Part shown: positions 1 to 13,041 of the stretch, in pieces | How positions within the stretch are numbered: position 1 is the first letter of the stretch | Layout: every line of letters begins with the position of its first letter | Source: Xestospongia muta | Taxonomy: Eukaryota; Porifera; Demospongiae; Haplosclerida; Petrosiidae | DNA length: 64,000 bases | Reading direction: 5' to 3' | Assembly (NCBI GenBank): GCA_963693285.1 | Contig: OY848923.1 | Span: 7,588,451 to 7,652,450 of the forward strand | Made by a program: the position numbers and the translations under genes | Notes under the pieces: generated by a model | Told to the model about the DNA's origin: nothing | Databases searched by the model: none | Seen by the model: the letters and a program-made list of their open reading frames with translations, nothing else

Positions 1-140
1 ACGATGTATTATCATGGCATAAGTTGTTTTATTAATAATTATATAAATAATAATAAGATATTATAGTACACACCCACATAGCACTATTATGTATTTAGAA
101 ACCAAGCATTGCCCCATCTACTAGCAAAGTTTCAAATACT

Positions 141-758
141 CACCTTACTAATTCATTAGCCTCGGATGTCTGTAGTTTTTTGGTATCCTCATATTGTCAT
201 TGAAAACAAGAAATATTGAAATATACAAGATGATAACCAAATATTTTCTCTTCCTATACAAATTACATTAAAAATTGTTTGTGTGTTAAAAGGTTAAGTA
301 TAATATCATAAGTCTTGAAACAATCTTTTGCCTGTGTTATTTAGTAAGTAATATACAGCATGCCAACTGGTATCACTTGTGATTGGTGTAATTTACCTTG
401 TACTGCTATAAGTGTTCTGTACTATAGTGTTTTAGTTCTTAAGCTTGGGCTTGGGCTGCCTTTGGCATGATAATCATACCAGCTGCAGCATTGGGTTTAT
501 AAGCTCTACCAATTTACCACATATATGATAATGAAGGTGTGTCTAAAAAGGCTTAATGACTCCTTATTAGGTGATGTACTCCAAGGCTTGTGTTAAATTT
601 AATTACAACATTTATAAGCTAGACTGATGAGTGTTAACTGCATATAAAAACATTGTTAATATGTTCATGACACAAGTAGTTATAAATAAATAGTTATCAA
701 GTAGTTGATATGATGATTATGAAAACAGAACTGAACTTCCCAGCAATAGACACAAAGT
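141..758. repeat. Intronic repeat in kinase gene A
   Basis: This part of intron 1 of gene A matches blocks in intron 1 of genes C and D and in a NIPBL intron (32018-32436). Shared landmarks in order are a 'ggatgtct...tggtatcc' block, 'taccacatatatgataa', 'aaaaaggctta' and a terminal 'cccagcaatagacacaaag'. The rest of 1-1106 is intron with no further gene seen. Confidence 0.6.
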
Positions 759-1106
759 ATAAATAAATCCTACAAGAATGGCTATATTGAGAGTGAAAAA
801 GATTAATGATGTCTGTTGTGGTATTTTCATTAACAGACTGGTCTATGAGTATGTGTTGTGGTGAAAAGTTCCTTTTACTGTCTGGCATCCACAACTTCTC
901 TCATATGTATACATATATTAACTATCTAATACTGTCAAAGTATTTATATTCAGAAACTCTCTTATGTGGATCATTCCATGCAATTGTATGGAAAAATTCA
1001 TAAACTAAATATATATGTATGTATTGGAAAATTATAATGCCTTGTCCTGTTGTGATTACACTTTTCATATCATTGTTTTGGGTGTTTATTATATCTTTGT
1101 TAATAG

Positions 1107-3463
1107 GATGAGCAAACTTTGTCACCAAAATCTTGTCCAGTTTCTTGGAATCCACTACAAGCCAGGCTCTGATCTTCCCATTCTAGTAATGGAACATCTA
1201 CCGATGTCACTGACAAAGTATCTGGAGAATGAAGAGACGATTCCTAATCACATTAAGAACTCAATATTATATGATGTATCTGAAGGTCTACGATATTTAC
1301 ACACACAACATCCACCTATAATTCATCGTGATCTTACTGCTAACAATGTTCTGCTTACATTAGAAAAGAGAGCTAAAATAGCTGATTTTGGAGTGTCTCG
1401 ATACTTTAAGGTTGAATCAGAAAGAGATTACGTGAGGCTGACCACTTGTCCTGGTACACATGTATATATGCCACCAGAGTCGTTAACATCTGAATACAAA
1501 CAAATACATGAAAAATTTGATAAATTAGATGTCTTCTCATTTGGTGTTCTCATACTTCATGTCTACACACAAAAATGGCCGGAACCAACTGCAGCTTTTG
1601 ATCAAAATAACATACCAAAGACAGAGGTTCAAAGACGACAACACTTGCTGGACAAAGTCAATAGTGCTATTTTACGAAAGCTAGCTGTTCAATGTCTTGA
1701 TAATCAACCTCAGTCTAGACCACATACATTGGAGATTTGTCAAAAAATCGAACAACTTGTGAGCAGTACTAACAAGACACTCAGACGAAAGACATTACAG
1801 TTGAGTCTAGCTAGAAAAACTATCTGTCTAATGTAGAGTACTATACCCCAGCATATAGTTTTGTCATAAAGTCACTGCACAAGGTATAATGTCAAATTGA
1901 AGAGCATTTAAAGGGAGTAAAAAATTGAAATGTATTCCCCTATAATTATAATTTCTCAGAAAAGTATAATTATATTCATTGGAAATGGGCATTGAACATA
2001 TCTTGTTTTTTACCTTTGGGCTTTCAATTTACTTCTCTTCTGTTTTCAGATCTCAGTATGAAGATATAGAATGTTCGCTAGAGAATCAAGTCACAATGTA
2101 CATAATATGATCTACTATATATTGTCCTATTCTATATTACAATACTGATATATATTTAATTTCTCTTTCTTTTTTCTTTAGTTGTGATGAGGATTGTGAA
2201 ACTATTTGGCATGATGCTGACCTTTCTCCAGACTATACAAAGATAAAGAAGAATATAAGTAAGTCTGAAGGTAGTGACAAGAGAAAACGTACACTAAAAG
2301 ATGTCACAACAAGACTCGCTATTGGTGAACATCCACGTGCTTTAATAGAAGAAATAAACAATCTTTCTCAAAATAAACGCTCTGTTTTAGTATATGTTCA
2401 TAATAAGACATCATATACAATTGAGACTTCCAGATTTGTAATCTTTGGAGTGCAAAAGCAATGTGATGTCAATACAATTTTGCCTTACACCGAGCGAGGC
2501 TATAATTACGAGAAATCAATATTTTCTTTAAAAGGTTGTGCTGGAATACAGACATTTGCAGTCAAACTTTCTGAGACCACTCAGCTATGCTTTCTTGTTG
2601 CCTTTAGAAATTATACAATTCAGATCAGAAGACAATCTCGTAACAAAGTTGCCCTGCTTCTTATTAAAGATCGCAATATCACAGCAGATGTACATTATTT
2701 TGGAAGGATAATGAAAAATGTGGAGCCAAACCCAGACCTTCCTGGCTGCTATCCAAGTGATCAATGTGGCTGCACATTCAAAGCAACAATTGCTAGTGAA
2801 CAACCTGTGTTTCATATGGAATTTGAGAACATTGTGATTCGTATTTCAATGACCCCTTATTATGACTCTGAAGTTAAGGTGATCATATCTACAAAGACAG
2901 CAATTAAAGGAACATCTTATGAAATACCTAATGAAGTAGGAATGGCTCACAAAACACCAAATAAATTCGAAGAAGGAATAACTTCAAAAACACCTAATAA
3001 AGAAGGAGTGTCTTCTGAAACACCTAATGAAGAAGGAATAGCTTCAAAAACACCTAATGAAGAAGGAATAGTTTCTGAAACACCTAATGAAGAAGGAATA
3101 GTTTCTGAAACACCTAATGAAGAAGGAATAGTTTCTGAAACACCTAATGAAGAAGGAGTAGTTTCTGAAACACCTAATGAAGAAGGAGTGGATTTTGAAA
3201 CACCTAATGAAGAAGGAATAGCTTCAAAAACACCTAATGAAGAAGGAATAGTTTCTGAAACACCTAATGAAGAAGGAATAGTTTCTGAAACACCTAATGA
3301 AGAAGGAATAGTTTCTGAAACACCTAATGAAGAAGGAATAGTTTCTGAAACACCTAATGAAGAAGGAGTGGATTTTGAAACACCTAATAAAGAAGGAATA
3401 GTTTCTGAAACACCAAATGAAGAAGCAGGAGAGAAGAAGACACGTAACTGTTACATTATATGA
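1107..3463 (+). CDS. Kinase array gene A: kinase C-terminal part + unassigned domain + CaaX (5' partial)
   Basis: Coding exons are 1107-1799 and 2182-3463, joined phase 2 to phase 2. The first exon, with the glycine loop, lies before the window, because base 1 onward matches intron 1 of gene C. Exon 1107-1799 carries the rest of a kinase domain: HRDLTANNVLL catalytic loop, DFG, and a PPES version of APE. Exon 2182-3463 codes for a basic linker (KRKR), a conserved domain of about 170 residues shared by all four array genes, a long decapeptide repeat, and a C-terminal CYII that fits a CaaX prenylation signal. The kinase would act at a membrane if prenylated (inference). The added domain is unassigned; a faint similarity to actinoporin-like folds is a guess. 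The donor after LRRKTL is a weak gttgag; unspliced reading stops at 1836. Confidence 0.8.
2050..2110 (+). other. Alternative terminal exon of gene A
   Basis: An acceptor (tgttttcag) opens a 61-nt frame that continues the kinase exon in the same phase as the main last exon. It codes for a tail beginning SQYEDIECSLENQV and ends in TGA. Its reading frame is open and related in genes C and D. Splicing onward to 2182 would break frame, so it would give either a short kinase-only isoform or a poison exon. Confidence 0.45.
2930..3425 (+). repeat. Coding 30-bp minisatellite in gene A
   Basis: About sixteen in-frame copies of a 30-bp unit code for the decapeptide EEGIVSETPN and variants (IASKTPNEEG, VDFETPNEEG). 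It lies between the conserved domain and the CaaX box. Genes C and D lack it; gene B has only scattered TP-rich residues there, so it expanded in A alone. It is acidic and Pro/Thr/Ser-rich, so probably a flexible linker. Confidence 0.95.
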
Positions 3464-4983
3464 CTTTTTGTGTGAAAGAAAAAACATAGTGTGTTGCTAA
3501 TTTTTCTTTATTCATTTTAAAATGTAGTTTGAGTAAACCACTGTCTCTAGAATCTTAAGGTAAAAACGTGACTGTCTTGTTTTGAAGATAATATAACAAT
3601 TAATGAAATTGCATTTGTATGTTAAAGAGAGAACAAGATTGTCACAGAGTGATAGTGAGATAACATTAAGGGTTTATAGCCATTTCGTCTAATTCCATTT
3701 CATCTAACAAAATTTACAATTATCCAATTTTGTTTAAAAACTAAAATGATTTAAATAACAGTTATTAGAAAGATACCCAATGGCTATATGTCCTAAGAAG
3801 TTCTTGTAACGTATAATCTCCTGCTTCATCCATTTCCTTAATAGTTTTCAGTCTGTTCTTGTGGTTCTGTACTTTCTTCTCCTTCTTGGAAGCCCTCCTG
3901 CAGCCAGCTGCATTAAACTGACTTCTGTCACAGCTTGTTCAGACTTGAAAAGGGTGACTGCCTTGTAAATGGCATGATAGAAACAATGCTTTCTCAATCT
4001 TCATATTGGGCAACATCCTGTAGAGCTTCGTGGTATATTTGAGGAATCTGGGTTGTTCTTCTCTTGCAAAAAACTTATAAACAAGTTTGAATGTTTCCTC
4101 AAAAATAAATGGAAGTTATTACATTTGAATGTTATTTGTTGTAATTATAGCTTTCAGTTCTTAGATTGTTGCAATTTGATTTGTTCTGTTAATTACTTTT
4201 TTGTTCATTTAGAGTGTAATTAATTACTTTTTCTTTGTGATTTAGTCGCTTGTTTTAGCCAATGAACTGACAAAATTGTTGTTAAATTTAACCAAAAAAC
4301 AATAATCTAATCAGATAATCCAGCCACTCTAATCTAATTAACTATGCAAATAGTACACAATATTTGATCTGGTAACTTTCAAACAAGATTCTAAGTGTTA
4401 GGAGACGTGTTCTTAATATTAATGGATGTGTTAGTATTTGACTACTTATAATAATAGTATAAAATAAATTCAAACACCATCTACTTCCTAAAGCAATAAT
4501 AGAGGAGAGAGAGAGTGAATGTTTCAAATATCATCATTTGACCAAACATATATTTTTCACAAACAGTGTGTGTCTCAGTTTCTTTGAATGACTATCTCAC
4601 TTATCTAAGCTTGATCATAACAAGGAGGATATATATATAGTTATATTAGTTGGGATATCTTTAATTTATTTTGAACAATAACGTATTTTGAACAATAACG
4701 TTGGTATGTATGAAGTTTACCAATATATATTTGTCCATTTTGGCTCGACTCCACTCTCACTTTGTTCAAACATACAAGTCGCTTGTGACTAATCATCACA
4801 ACATTACCCGTGCACTCCTTCCGTCAAAACAGCATAATGACGTCAAATATAACGCCCCCTTTACTGAGTTAGAACATATGAAATATAGATAATAGAGCTA
4901 TTGCTAGCACTCCTCTTTATTAAAGAGTTACTCTACTCTCTGTAGTGGAAATCACTCGGTCTGTGCCTTACCTCGCGTCGATA
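3464..4983. other. Intergenic spacer between kinase genes A and B
   Basis: No intact gene is seen. The first ~60 bp resemble the 3' flank of gene D. On the minus strand, about 4110 to 3790 reads as a broken protein-like stretch (VYKFFAREEQPRFLKYTTK, then a stop and frame change), perhaps a decayed coding fragment. The last 200 bp should hold the promoter of gene B. Confidence 0.5.
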
Positions 4984-7900
4984 ATGAGCCATCAACTGGA
5001 GCGTTATGTCATTCCTGATTTAGAAGAGACAGGGAAAGAGTTTGGAAAAGGAGCTTATGGAGTAGTAATAGAGATGAAGTTTCCAGATGGTACTTTAGTA
5101 GCTGCGAAAAAAATCCATAACATCTTCTTTGAGTCGGGCAATGAACCAAATCAGGTCCAATCAATGAAAGAACAATTTAAAGAGGAATGTATTAGGTATG
5201 TGTAAACGTTTATATATTCTAAGTGCATGAACATAAGCTTAATCAGAATTCACAAATTAGTCTATAATTATTCCAAACATTTTACAATGAGTGATCATTT
5301 AAAAGCTTTTACTAAATACAATTTAACAAGAGTATTGAGTGTTTTATATATTGTGACTGGTTATTTAGATACCTTTTAAAATAGAATGAGTCAACTTGAT
5401 CATCCAAACATTGTCCAGTTTCTTGGAGTCCACTACAAATCAGGCTCTGATATTCCCATCCTAGTAATGGAATGTCTACCAATGTCACTAACAAAGTATC
5501 TGGAGAATGAAGGAACAGTTCCTAATCATACTAAGAACTCAATATTGCAAGATGTATCTCTTGGTCTTTTGTTTTTACATAGTAAAAAACCACCAATAAT
5601 TCATCGTGATCTCACTGCTAACAATGTCCTACTCACTTCAGATATCAAAGCTAAGATAGGTGACTTAGGAGTGTCTCGTGTTTTTGAGCCTGAAGCTGCT
5701 AAGCATTACTTGAGAATGTCCAAATGTCCTGGTACACAAGTATACATGCCACCAGAGGCACTAAAAACTAATTATAAAGAAATTGAAGACAACTTTGATA
5801 AATTAGATGTCTTCTCATTTGGTGTTCTCATACTTCATGTCTACACACAAAAATGGCCAGAACCAGATGATGCTGTTGATGAACATAACCACTCAAGGAA
5901 TGAGATTCAAAGACGACAACATTTATTGGATAAGGTTGAGAGCACTTTTTTGAAACAGCTTGCTGAGCAATGTCTTCATAATCAACCTCGGTCTAGACCA
6001 CACACTTTTGATATTGTGTGCAAAATTGAAAAGTTAGTAAACAGTGCAGACAAGGCAATTCATCGAAGGAATATAGTACAGTTAAGTATTAATATAAATA
6101 AAATAGCTGTACTATAGAGAATGTACTCATGCAATGGCTCTATAAACAGTTATTACTATGTAGATGCATGCAGTTAAAATTTTTTATGCAATCAAAGGTT
6201 AGAGTTCTCATAAGCTGTATACCCTATGTCAATAGGAGGAAGTTGTAATGATTGTATTATCAATGATAGTATAAATCTGCAGTTTGTTAATCCATACACC
6301 TTCCTAGTTATTGTGTCTGATAATAACCTCTTTAAGTGGTAGGAGGGGTTTAGTACTTGAGTATCCATATATTCTGTACACATATGTGTGTGTTTTCATA
6401 ATTATGAAAACACAAATATATACGTATGATATTTGTATGCACAGAAATAGCCAAAACTAAAAGGACCTTGCCTTATAAGGCAAGGTCCTTGTCCATTATT
6501 ATCAAGGACATATCACCTGGCATATAAAGGTAATGCCCTGACCTATAGAACAGATAGTCTGGCCTTGAGAACCAGAAATGAGGGTTAAAAGTTTAACATG
6601 CTACATCCTTGTTTGATCCATATTCGAAAATGTTATTTCACTAAGAGGCTGTTACATACATTTTATTCACTGAACAGTACTAGTGTGAATCATTTACTGT
6701 TTAGGCTATGCTCCCATATAATATATTCTGACCATGATCATGGCTAGAGTGTTAGTACAGTATTGCATATATAATATACATTATATAAATTGACCTATAT
6801 CACTGTACAAACTGTTTGGTATATATTAGTTTTTTAATTAACTGAAAATAAAACTAAAATACCATAAATTTTAATTGAGCTCGAGGCTTTGTTAAATAAC
6901 TAAGATTAATTAAATATTTTTCAAAAACTCCAAACTAACTAAAACTAAAATATTTTTCAAAAACTAACAAAATTAAAAGTGTCTTTAATTTTTGTGTGTA
7001 TCTGAACATTTTAGCACTTGGTAATATTACCCTGATATCCATTAATACATTAAGTGCACAGTATATGAAACCCAACTGCCTGGTAAAGCACTTTACAATT
7101 AGAAAGTTAGGGCTAAAAACAGTAAGGTCTTTGTAGAAATGTAACAAGTTTTGTTAATATATCATTGAATTGTACTAACACGATGTTTTGTGATTTGTAT
7201 TCCCTTGTGTTTTTAATTAGCTGTATGGAAGCTTACAAAACTATTTGGAAAGATGCTGGTTTTTCTCAAGAACAGAGAAAGGCTATGAGAACTGTATCAA
7301 AGTCCACAGCTCCTGATGATAAAGAACAGTTATTTCAAGATATTAGTTCGAGACTTGCAACTGGTGAACGCCGATCCTTACTGGAAGAAATAACTTACCT
7401 TTCTCAAAATAAGCGTTCTACTTTAGTACGTGTACGCAATGAGACACCTTATGTCATAGAGAGCTCTTGTATTACAATCTTTGGAGCACAAAAGGAAAGT
7501 GGTGTCAGTGAAATTTCACCTAAGACTGAGCGAGGCTACAATTACAAGAAATCAAAACTTTCTTTCAAAGGTTGTGCTGGAATTCAAGCATTTGGTGTGA
7601 AACTTTCTGAAACCTCAAAACTTCGTTTTCTTGTTGCTTTTAGAAACCTTACAGTTCAGATCAAAAAGAAATTTCATAATAAAGTTGCTCTACTTTTCAT
7701 TGAAGATTGCAATATAAATGCAGATTTAGATGTAGTTATTTTTGAAAGAATAATGAGAAACGAGGATCCAAATCCAGACCTTCCTGGCTGCTACCCAAGA
7801 GGTAAATATGACTGCACATTTAAAGCAACAATTGCTAGTGAACAAACTACATTCCAAATGATATATGACAGCATCAAAATTGTTGTTTCAATGATGCCAG

Positions 7901-8094
7901 ATTATAAATCTGAAGTCGGAGTGATTGTATTAACTAGTGAAGGAATAGCTCTGGAAACACCTATAGAACAAACTCCTGTCATAATTCCTGCAGTTCCTGA
8001 AGAAAGAACTACTGACGATACGCCTACCAAACAAGTGATGTCTCATAGTACACCTGAAACAACTCCTAATAAAAAACGCTGTTATATTATGTGA
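4984..8094 (+). CDS. Kinase array gene B: complete kinase + unassigned domain + CaaX, ~593 aa
   Basis: Exons 4984-5195, 5385-6080 and 7221-8094 join phase 2 to phase 2 with no frame break. The start ATG opens MSHQLERYVIPDLEETG, aligned with the starts of C and D. The N-lobe has GKGAYGVV and VAAKK; the helix-C Glu is in the FKEECIR segment; then HRDLTANNVLL, a DLG in place of DFG, and MPPEA. The last exon codes for the shared domain (RGYNYKKS, GCAGIQAFGVKLSE, NPDLPGCYP) and ends NKKRCYIM, a CaaX box whose Met favours farnesylation. Gene B is the most diverged copy, has a short 189-nt intron 1 free of the repeat seen in A, C and D, and lacks the alternative terminal exon. TK-group versus TKL-group assignment is open: HRDLT lacks the Ser/Thr-kinase Lys, whereas PGTxVYMPPE looks TKL-like. 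Confidence 0.85.
6461..6490. repeat. Perfect 30-bp palindrome
   Basis: The half-arm aaggaccttgcctta is followed at once by its exact reverse complement, in the last intron of gene B. It would form a 15-bp hairpin with no loop. Its function is unknown; it may be the core of a small inverted-repeat element. Confidence 0.9.
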
Positions 8095-9060
8095 CTTTAT
8101 GGGATTGGATGAACTAATGTACTATTTTTATAATAAATGTCACATCTACAGTGATATTTAGTAAGATTTTTAGAGACAGATTTGGGTGGGATATCCAGGT
8201 TCTTCATCTAAGATTATGATATAATCCAAGATCATTTGTACATATTGTTAACATGCACATTCTTAATTGATAATTAAGTATGCTCCATTTATTTTCTAGA
8301 GTGTGAAAAGAACTTGGAGGTGTATATTTCCTAATCATATCATAGTTATGATAAGATCAAGATAGGTTATATGTTTGAATTTTGTACTTTATTTCTGCTT
8401 TTTGTGCTTTTTAGTGAGTTAATTAAGAATAATATATTAGTTATTATCATTCGTTGTAATTTTAACGTTAAATTTTGAGACAGATTTATCAACAGCCTGT
8501 AATAGAGGGTCATTTTCAGTAGTTATAGAGTTGGCACTAGAAAGAAGATGGGAAATACTTCTACAGAATGAATGGTCTTTGAGAAATTAGACCAACTATC
8601 ATTGTTCTTCTATTGAGATAGAATACGTTCTTGTATTGAAATTAGGCTAAATTTGATATGACATGTATATATACATGTGACAGTGTTCTTAGTACATTGT
8701 TCATAATATCATGGTTTGAGACAGAGTCAGGTGATCTAGCAGTGATTAGTACGATATTGTTTGCAATTATTCATAATTAGTTTTATTGGCAGCCATCTCT
8801 CTTGGTAACTGGGAGCAACATGTGCTCAGTTGATTTTATACACATAAGATTTAACCGTAAAAATTTATATGTAACTTAAAGTTTGTGCCTGGTTGATAAT
8901 TCGGTTAGTAGTTTCTATTCAGTGATCGATGTGGTCTCCATGGAGACCTAAATTATTGGGACAATTAATTTTTCACTATTCCAAGGGGACATTCACAATA
9001 GTGCAAATTGTCCGGGGGCCCGGGACAGACAGTCTGCAATTCGACACCGTAACAATTAAC
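8095..9060. other. Intergenic spacer between kinase genes B and C
   Basis: AT-rich, with no gene seen. Near the 3' end a short GC-rich patch (9010-9025, cccgggac) precedes the start of gene C; a related patch sits at 13665-13684 before gene D, so it may be part of a conserved promoter. An in-frame upstream ATG at 8929 exists but is not conserved as coding. Confidence 0.5.
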
Positions 9061-12000
9061 ATGGAATGTCGTCAACTCGAGCGCTATAGTCTTTCTGGCT
9101 TAGAGTTAGAGGAGACGGGAAAAGTGTTAGGAAGGGGATCTTATGGAGAAGTAGTAGAAATGAAATTATCAGATGGTAGAATAGTAGCTGGAAAGAAGAT
9201 CCACGATACCTTCTTTGACCAAGACAATGCTTCAGGTCAAGACAAGCCAACGAAAGAGAGATTTGAGCAAGAATGCGAGAGGTATGCAATTTGTAATAAT
9301 TGTTACTTCACGATGTATTATCATGGTACAAGTTGCTTTATTAATAATTATATAAATAATAACAAGATATTATAGTACCTACCTATAGCACTATTGTCTA
9401 CGTACTAGCAAATTTCAAATGCTCGTCTTAATAATTTATTATCCTTGGATATCTTTAATTTTTTGGTATCCTTGTATTAAATGACATTTATGTTATCAAA
9501 TACAAGAAAAATGCAAGAAATTAAAGCTACAAGGTGATATATATCCTAGTATTTTCTCTTCCAATGAAACTTACGTTAAAAATTGTTTGGATGTTAAAGG
9601 GTTAAGTATAATCCTTTAAATATAAGTGAATGCTAAATACATATAAAAAACATTGTCATTAGGTTCACGACACCAGTAGTTATAAATAAACTTTAACCTT
9701 GATACAATGATAATGAGAACAAACTAAATTTCCCAGCAATAGACACAAAGTAATAAATAATACTTGTTACAAGAATGGATATATTGGGAACTAAGAGACT
9801 AGACATAAATATAGTGTGAAACATAGCAGCTGCTATAAGTGTTCTGCACCATGATGTTATTAGTTCTTGGTATGCTTGTGGGATGATACCACACCAGCAT
9901 TAATTGGGTTTATAAGCTCCACCAATTTACCACATATTATTATAAAGGTGTGTTTTAAAAAGGCTTCATGATTACTACTCATTAGTTTGTGCCTATTGCT
10001 GGGAAATTCAGTTCTGTTCTCATAATCACCATATCAAGGTTATAGTTTATTTATGATTACTTGTGTCATGAACCTATTGACAAACTTTTTATATGTAGTT
10101 AACACTCACCAGGCTAGCTCAAAACTAAATGACGTGATTAAATTTAACACAAGCCTTGGAATACACATTACTAGAAGGGCTATGTTGAGAAAAAAGAGGA
10201 CTAATACACAGATGTTTGTTGTAATATTTTTACAATATGTGAATTAGGATGAGCAGACCCTCCTTCTTTTTAACAGACTTGTCAATGAGTGTATGTTGTT
10301 ATGAAAAGTCCCTTTTACTATCTGGCATTTACAACTTCTCTTGTGTCTATACATATATTAACTATCTAATACTGTATTTATGTTCAGCAATTCTCTTAGG
10401 TGGATCATTCCATGTAATTATATAGAAAAATTCATTTACTAAATATATATATGTATGTATTGGAAAAATTATAATGCCTTGTCCTGTTATGATTACACTT
10501 TTCATATCATTGTTTTGGGTGTTTATTATATCTTTGTTAATAGGATGAGCCAACTTTGTCACCAAAATCTTGTCATATTTTTTGGAGTTTACTACAAGCC
10601 TGATTCTGATCTTCCCATTCTAGTAATGGAACTTTTACCAACGTCACTGTCAAAGTATCTGGAGAGTAAAGAGATGATACCTAATCACATTAAGAACTCA
10701 ATATTATTTGATGTATCTGAAGGTCTACAATATCTACACACACAACGTCCACCTATAATTCATCGTGATCTCACTGCTAACAATGTTCTGCTTACATCAG
10801 AAAAGAGAGCTAAAATTGCTGATTTTGGAGTGTCTCGATACTTTAAGGTTGAATCAGAAAAAGATTACATGAAACAGAGCATTTGTCCTGGTACACATGT
10901 ATATATGCCACCCGAGTCATTAACATCTGAATACAAAGCAACACATGAGCATTTTGATAAATTAGATGTGTTCTCATTTGGTGTTCTCATACTTCATGTC
11001 TACACACGAGAATGGCCACAACCAACTGCAGCTTTTGATCATAATAACAAACCAAAGACAGAGGTAGAAAGACGAAAACACTTGCTGGACAAAGTGGATA
11101 GTGCTATTTTAAAAATGCTAGCCATTCAGTGTCTTGATAATCAACCTCAGTTTAGACCACACACAAAGATAATTAATAAAGAAATCGAAAAACTTATAAA
11201 CAGTACTGATAGAACACTCAGGCGACAGACACAGTGAGTCTAGCTAGAAAAACAATCTGTCTACTGTAGAGTACTGTACCCCAGCATATAGTGTTTTGTA
11301 TCCTAATATAGTTTTGTCATAAAGTCACTGCATAGAGTATAATGTCAAATTGAAGAGAATTTATAGGTAGTAAAAAATTAAAACTTGCCTTGTATATAAT
11401 TATAAATTTGAAGAATAGTATAATTATATTCATTGGAATATGGACATTGAATGTAATCTGTTTTTTATCTTTGGGTTTATAAATTTATTTTGCTTTCATT
11501 TTCAGATCTCATTATGAAGAGGAAGAATGTTCGCAAGAGAAGCAAGTCACAATGTACATAATATAAATTTAATATATTGTCACTCTGTATATTACAATAC
11601 TGATATACATCTAATTTGTCTTTTTTCTTTTTCTTTAGTTGTTATGAGGATTTTGAAATTATTTGGCTTGATTCTGATCTTTTTAAAAATTATACAGAAG
11701 TAAAGAAGAAGTCTGCAAGTAGTAATAAGAGAAAACGTATCCTTGAAGATGTCACAAAAAGACTCGCTTTAGGTGAACGTCCTCAGACTTTAATGGAAGA
11801 AATAACTAACCTTTCTCACAACAAACGCTCTGTTTTAGTCAATGTTCAAAATAAGACATGTTATACAATTGAGACTTCCAAGTATGTAATCTTTGGAGTA
11901 CAAAAGCAATATGATGTCAATAAAATTATTTTCCCTAACACCAAGCGAGGCTATAATTACGAAAAATCAACAGTTTCTTTAAAAGGTTGTGCTGGAATAC

Positions 12001-12458
12001 AGACATTTTCTGTCAAATTTTCTAAGACCTCCGAGCTATGCTTCCTTCTTGCCTTTAGAAATTCTACGTTTCAGATCAGAAGACGATCTCGTAACAAAGT
12101 TGCCCTGCTTTTTCTTAAAGATCGCAATATTACAGCAGATGTGCGTTATTTTGAAAGGATAATGAAAAATGTGGAGCCAAACCCAGACCTTCCTGGTTGC
12201 TATCCAAGTGGTATATATGACTACACATTCAAAGCAACAATTGCTAGTGAACAACCTGTATTCCAAATGGAATTTGAGAACATTGCAATTTGTATTTCAA
12301 TGACCCCTTCCTATGACTCTGAAGTTAAGGTGATCATATCTACAAAGACAGCAATTGAAGGAACATCTTATGCAATACCCAATGAAGTAGGAATGGTTCG
12401 CAAAATACGTAATGAAGGTGCGGAAGAGAAAGAGACACGTGACTGTCACATCATGTGA
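9061..12458 (+). CDS. Kinase array gene C: complete kinase + unassigned domain + CaaX, ~576 aa
   Basis: Exons 9061-9281, 10544-11233 and 11639-12458 join in phase 2. The chosen start, MECRQLERYSLSGLE, matches MACLQLERFDLSGLE of gene D. The kinase has GRGSYGEV, VAGKK, the helix-C Glu, HRDLTANN, DFG and MPPES, so all catalytic residues are present apart from the unusual Thr after HRDL. The donor at 11233 is a strong gtgagt; reading through it stops at once (TGA at 11237). The last exon gives the linker KRKRILEDVTKRLALGE, the shared domain, and the end RDCHIM (CaaX). Intron 1 is about 1.26 kb and filled by the array-specific repeat. Close similarity to D suggests a recent duplication. Confidence 0.87.
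9405..10100. repeat. Intronic repeat in gene C with ~97-bp inverted arms
   Basis: This is the gene C version of the array intron repeat. The arm 9655-9751 returns in inverted form at about 9985-10082 (aggttcacgac... against ...gtcatgaacct; tcccagcaatagacacaaa against tttgtgcctattgctggga). The whole could fold into a long imperfect hairpin, as expected of a fold-back or MITE-like element. Confidence 0.7.
11506..11566 (+). other. Alternative terminal exon of gene C
   Basis: It opens after ttttcag, continues the kinase exon in frame (tail begins SHYEEEECSQEKQV) and ends in TAA. It is equivalent to 2050-2110 of gene A and 16121-16181 of gene D. Confidence 0.45.
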
Positions 12459-13041
12459 CTTTTATGTTAACAAAAGAACACGATGTCTTGCTAATTTACA
12501 GTAACATTTTCCAATGATTATAATTAGTAAACATATAATATAATCAGTCATACTGAACATTATACACAAAGAGCTCACTCAATGAGAACATAAACTAACA
12601 GTTTTGATTGTCATTGATATATCGAGAAGACAAAAATGGAATATGACTTGATGTTGAAATATATCACTACTTATCTTTAATAGTTAATTCACTAACTACT
12701 TAGAACTGAAATAGAACGGTGGAGTCCTTACTTTTATCAAGGAGTCAAATATTTTTAGTACTGTTTGAGATGAGGGGACTGTTCTGTATTACTCTGGACC
12801 AGCAAACCCTCTACTTTAATTAACAAAGGACCAATCCTGTGATGATTACATACCAAGTACAATGTGTCTCAAAGAACTACATTAATTACAACATATAATC
12901 ACTAGTTAATGCACCTAGGTTGAGGACAGGGAGACGCTATATGATTTTATTATAGAAGACATAATTATAGTTGCATAATTATAGTACAAAGTGGGTGTGG
13001 TAATGAGGTTATAAAATCAATCAATATTAAAATTAAGTTAA
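12459..13041. other. Spacer downstream of gene C
   Basis: No gene seen. From about 12,900 it matches the DNA downstream of gene D (from about 17,300), leading into the ELOF1 fragment. Confidence 0.5.

Noticed and set aside
2050..2193. Constitutive splicing of the 61-nt exon into the last kinase-array exon
   Set aside because: The phases do not match and the exon ends in a stop; direct exon 2 to last exon joining is in phase in all four genes.
8929..9060. Upstream in-frame ATG of kinase gene C
   Set aside because: The extra residues are absent from genes B and D, whose starts align with the ATG at 9061.
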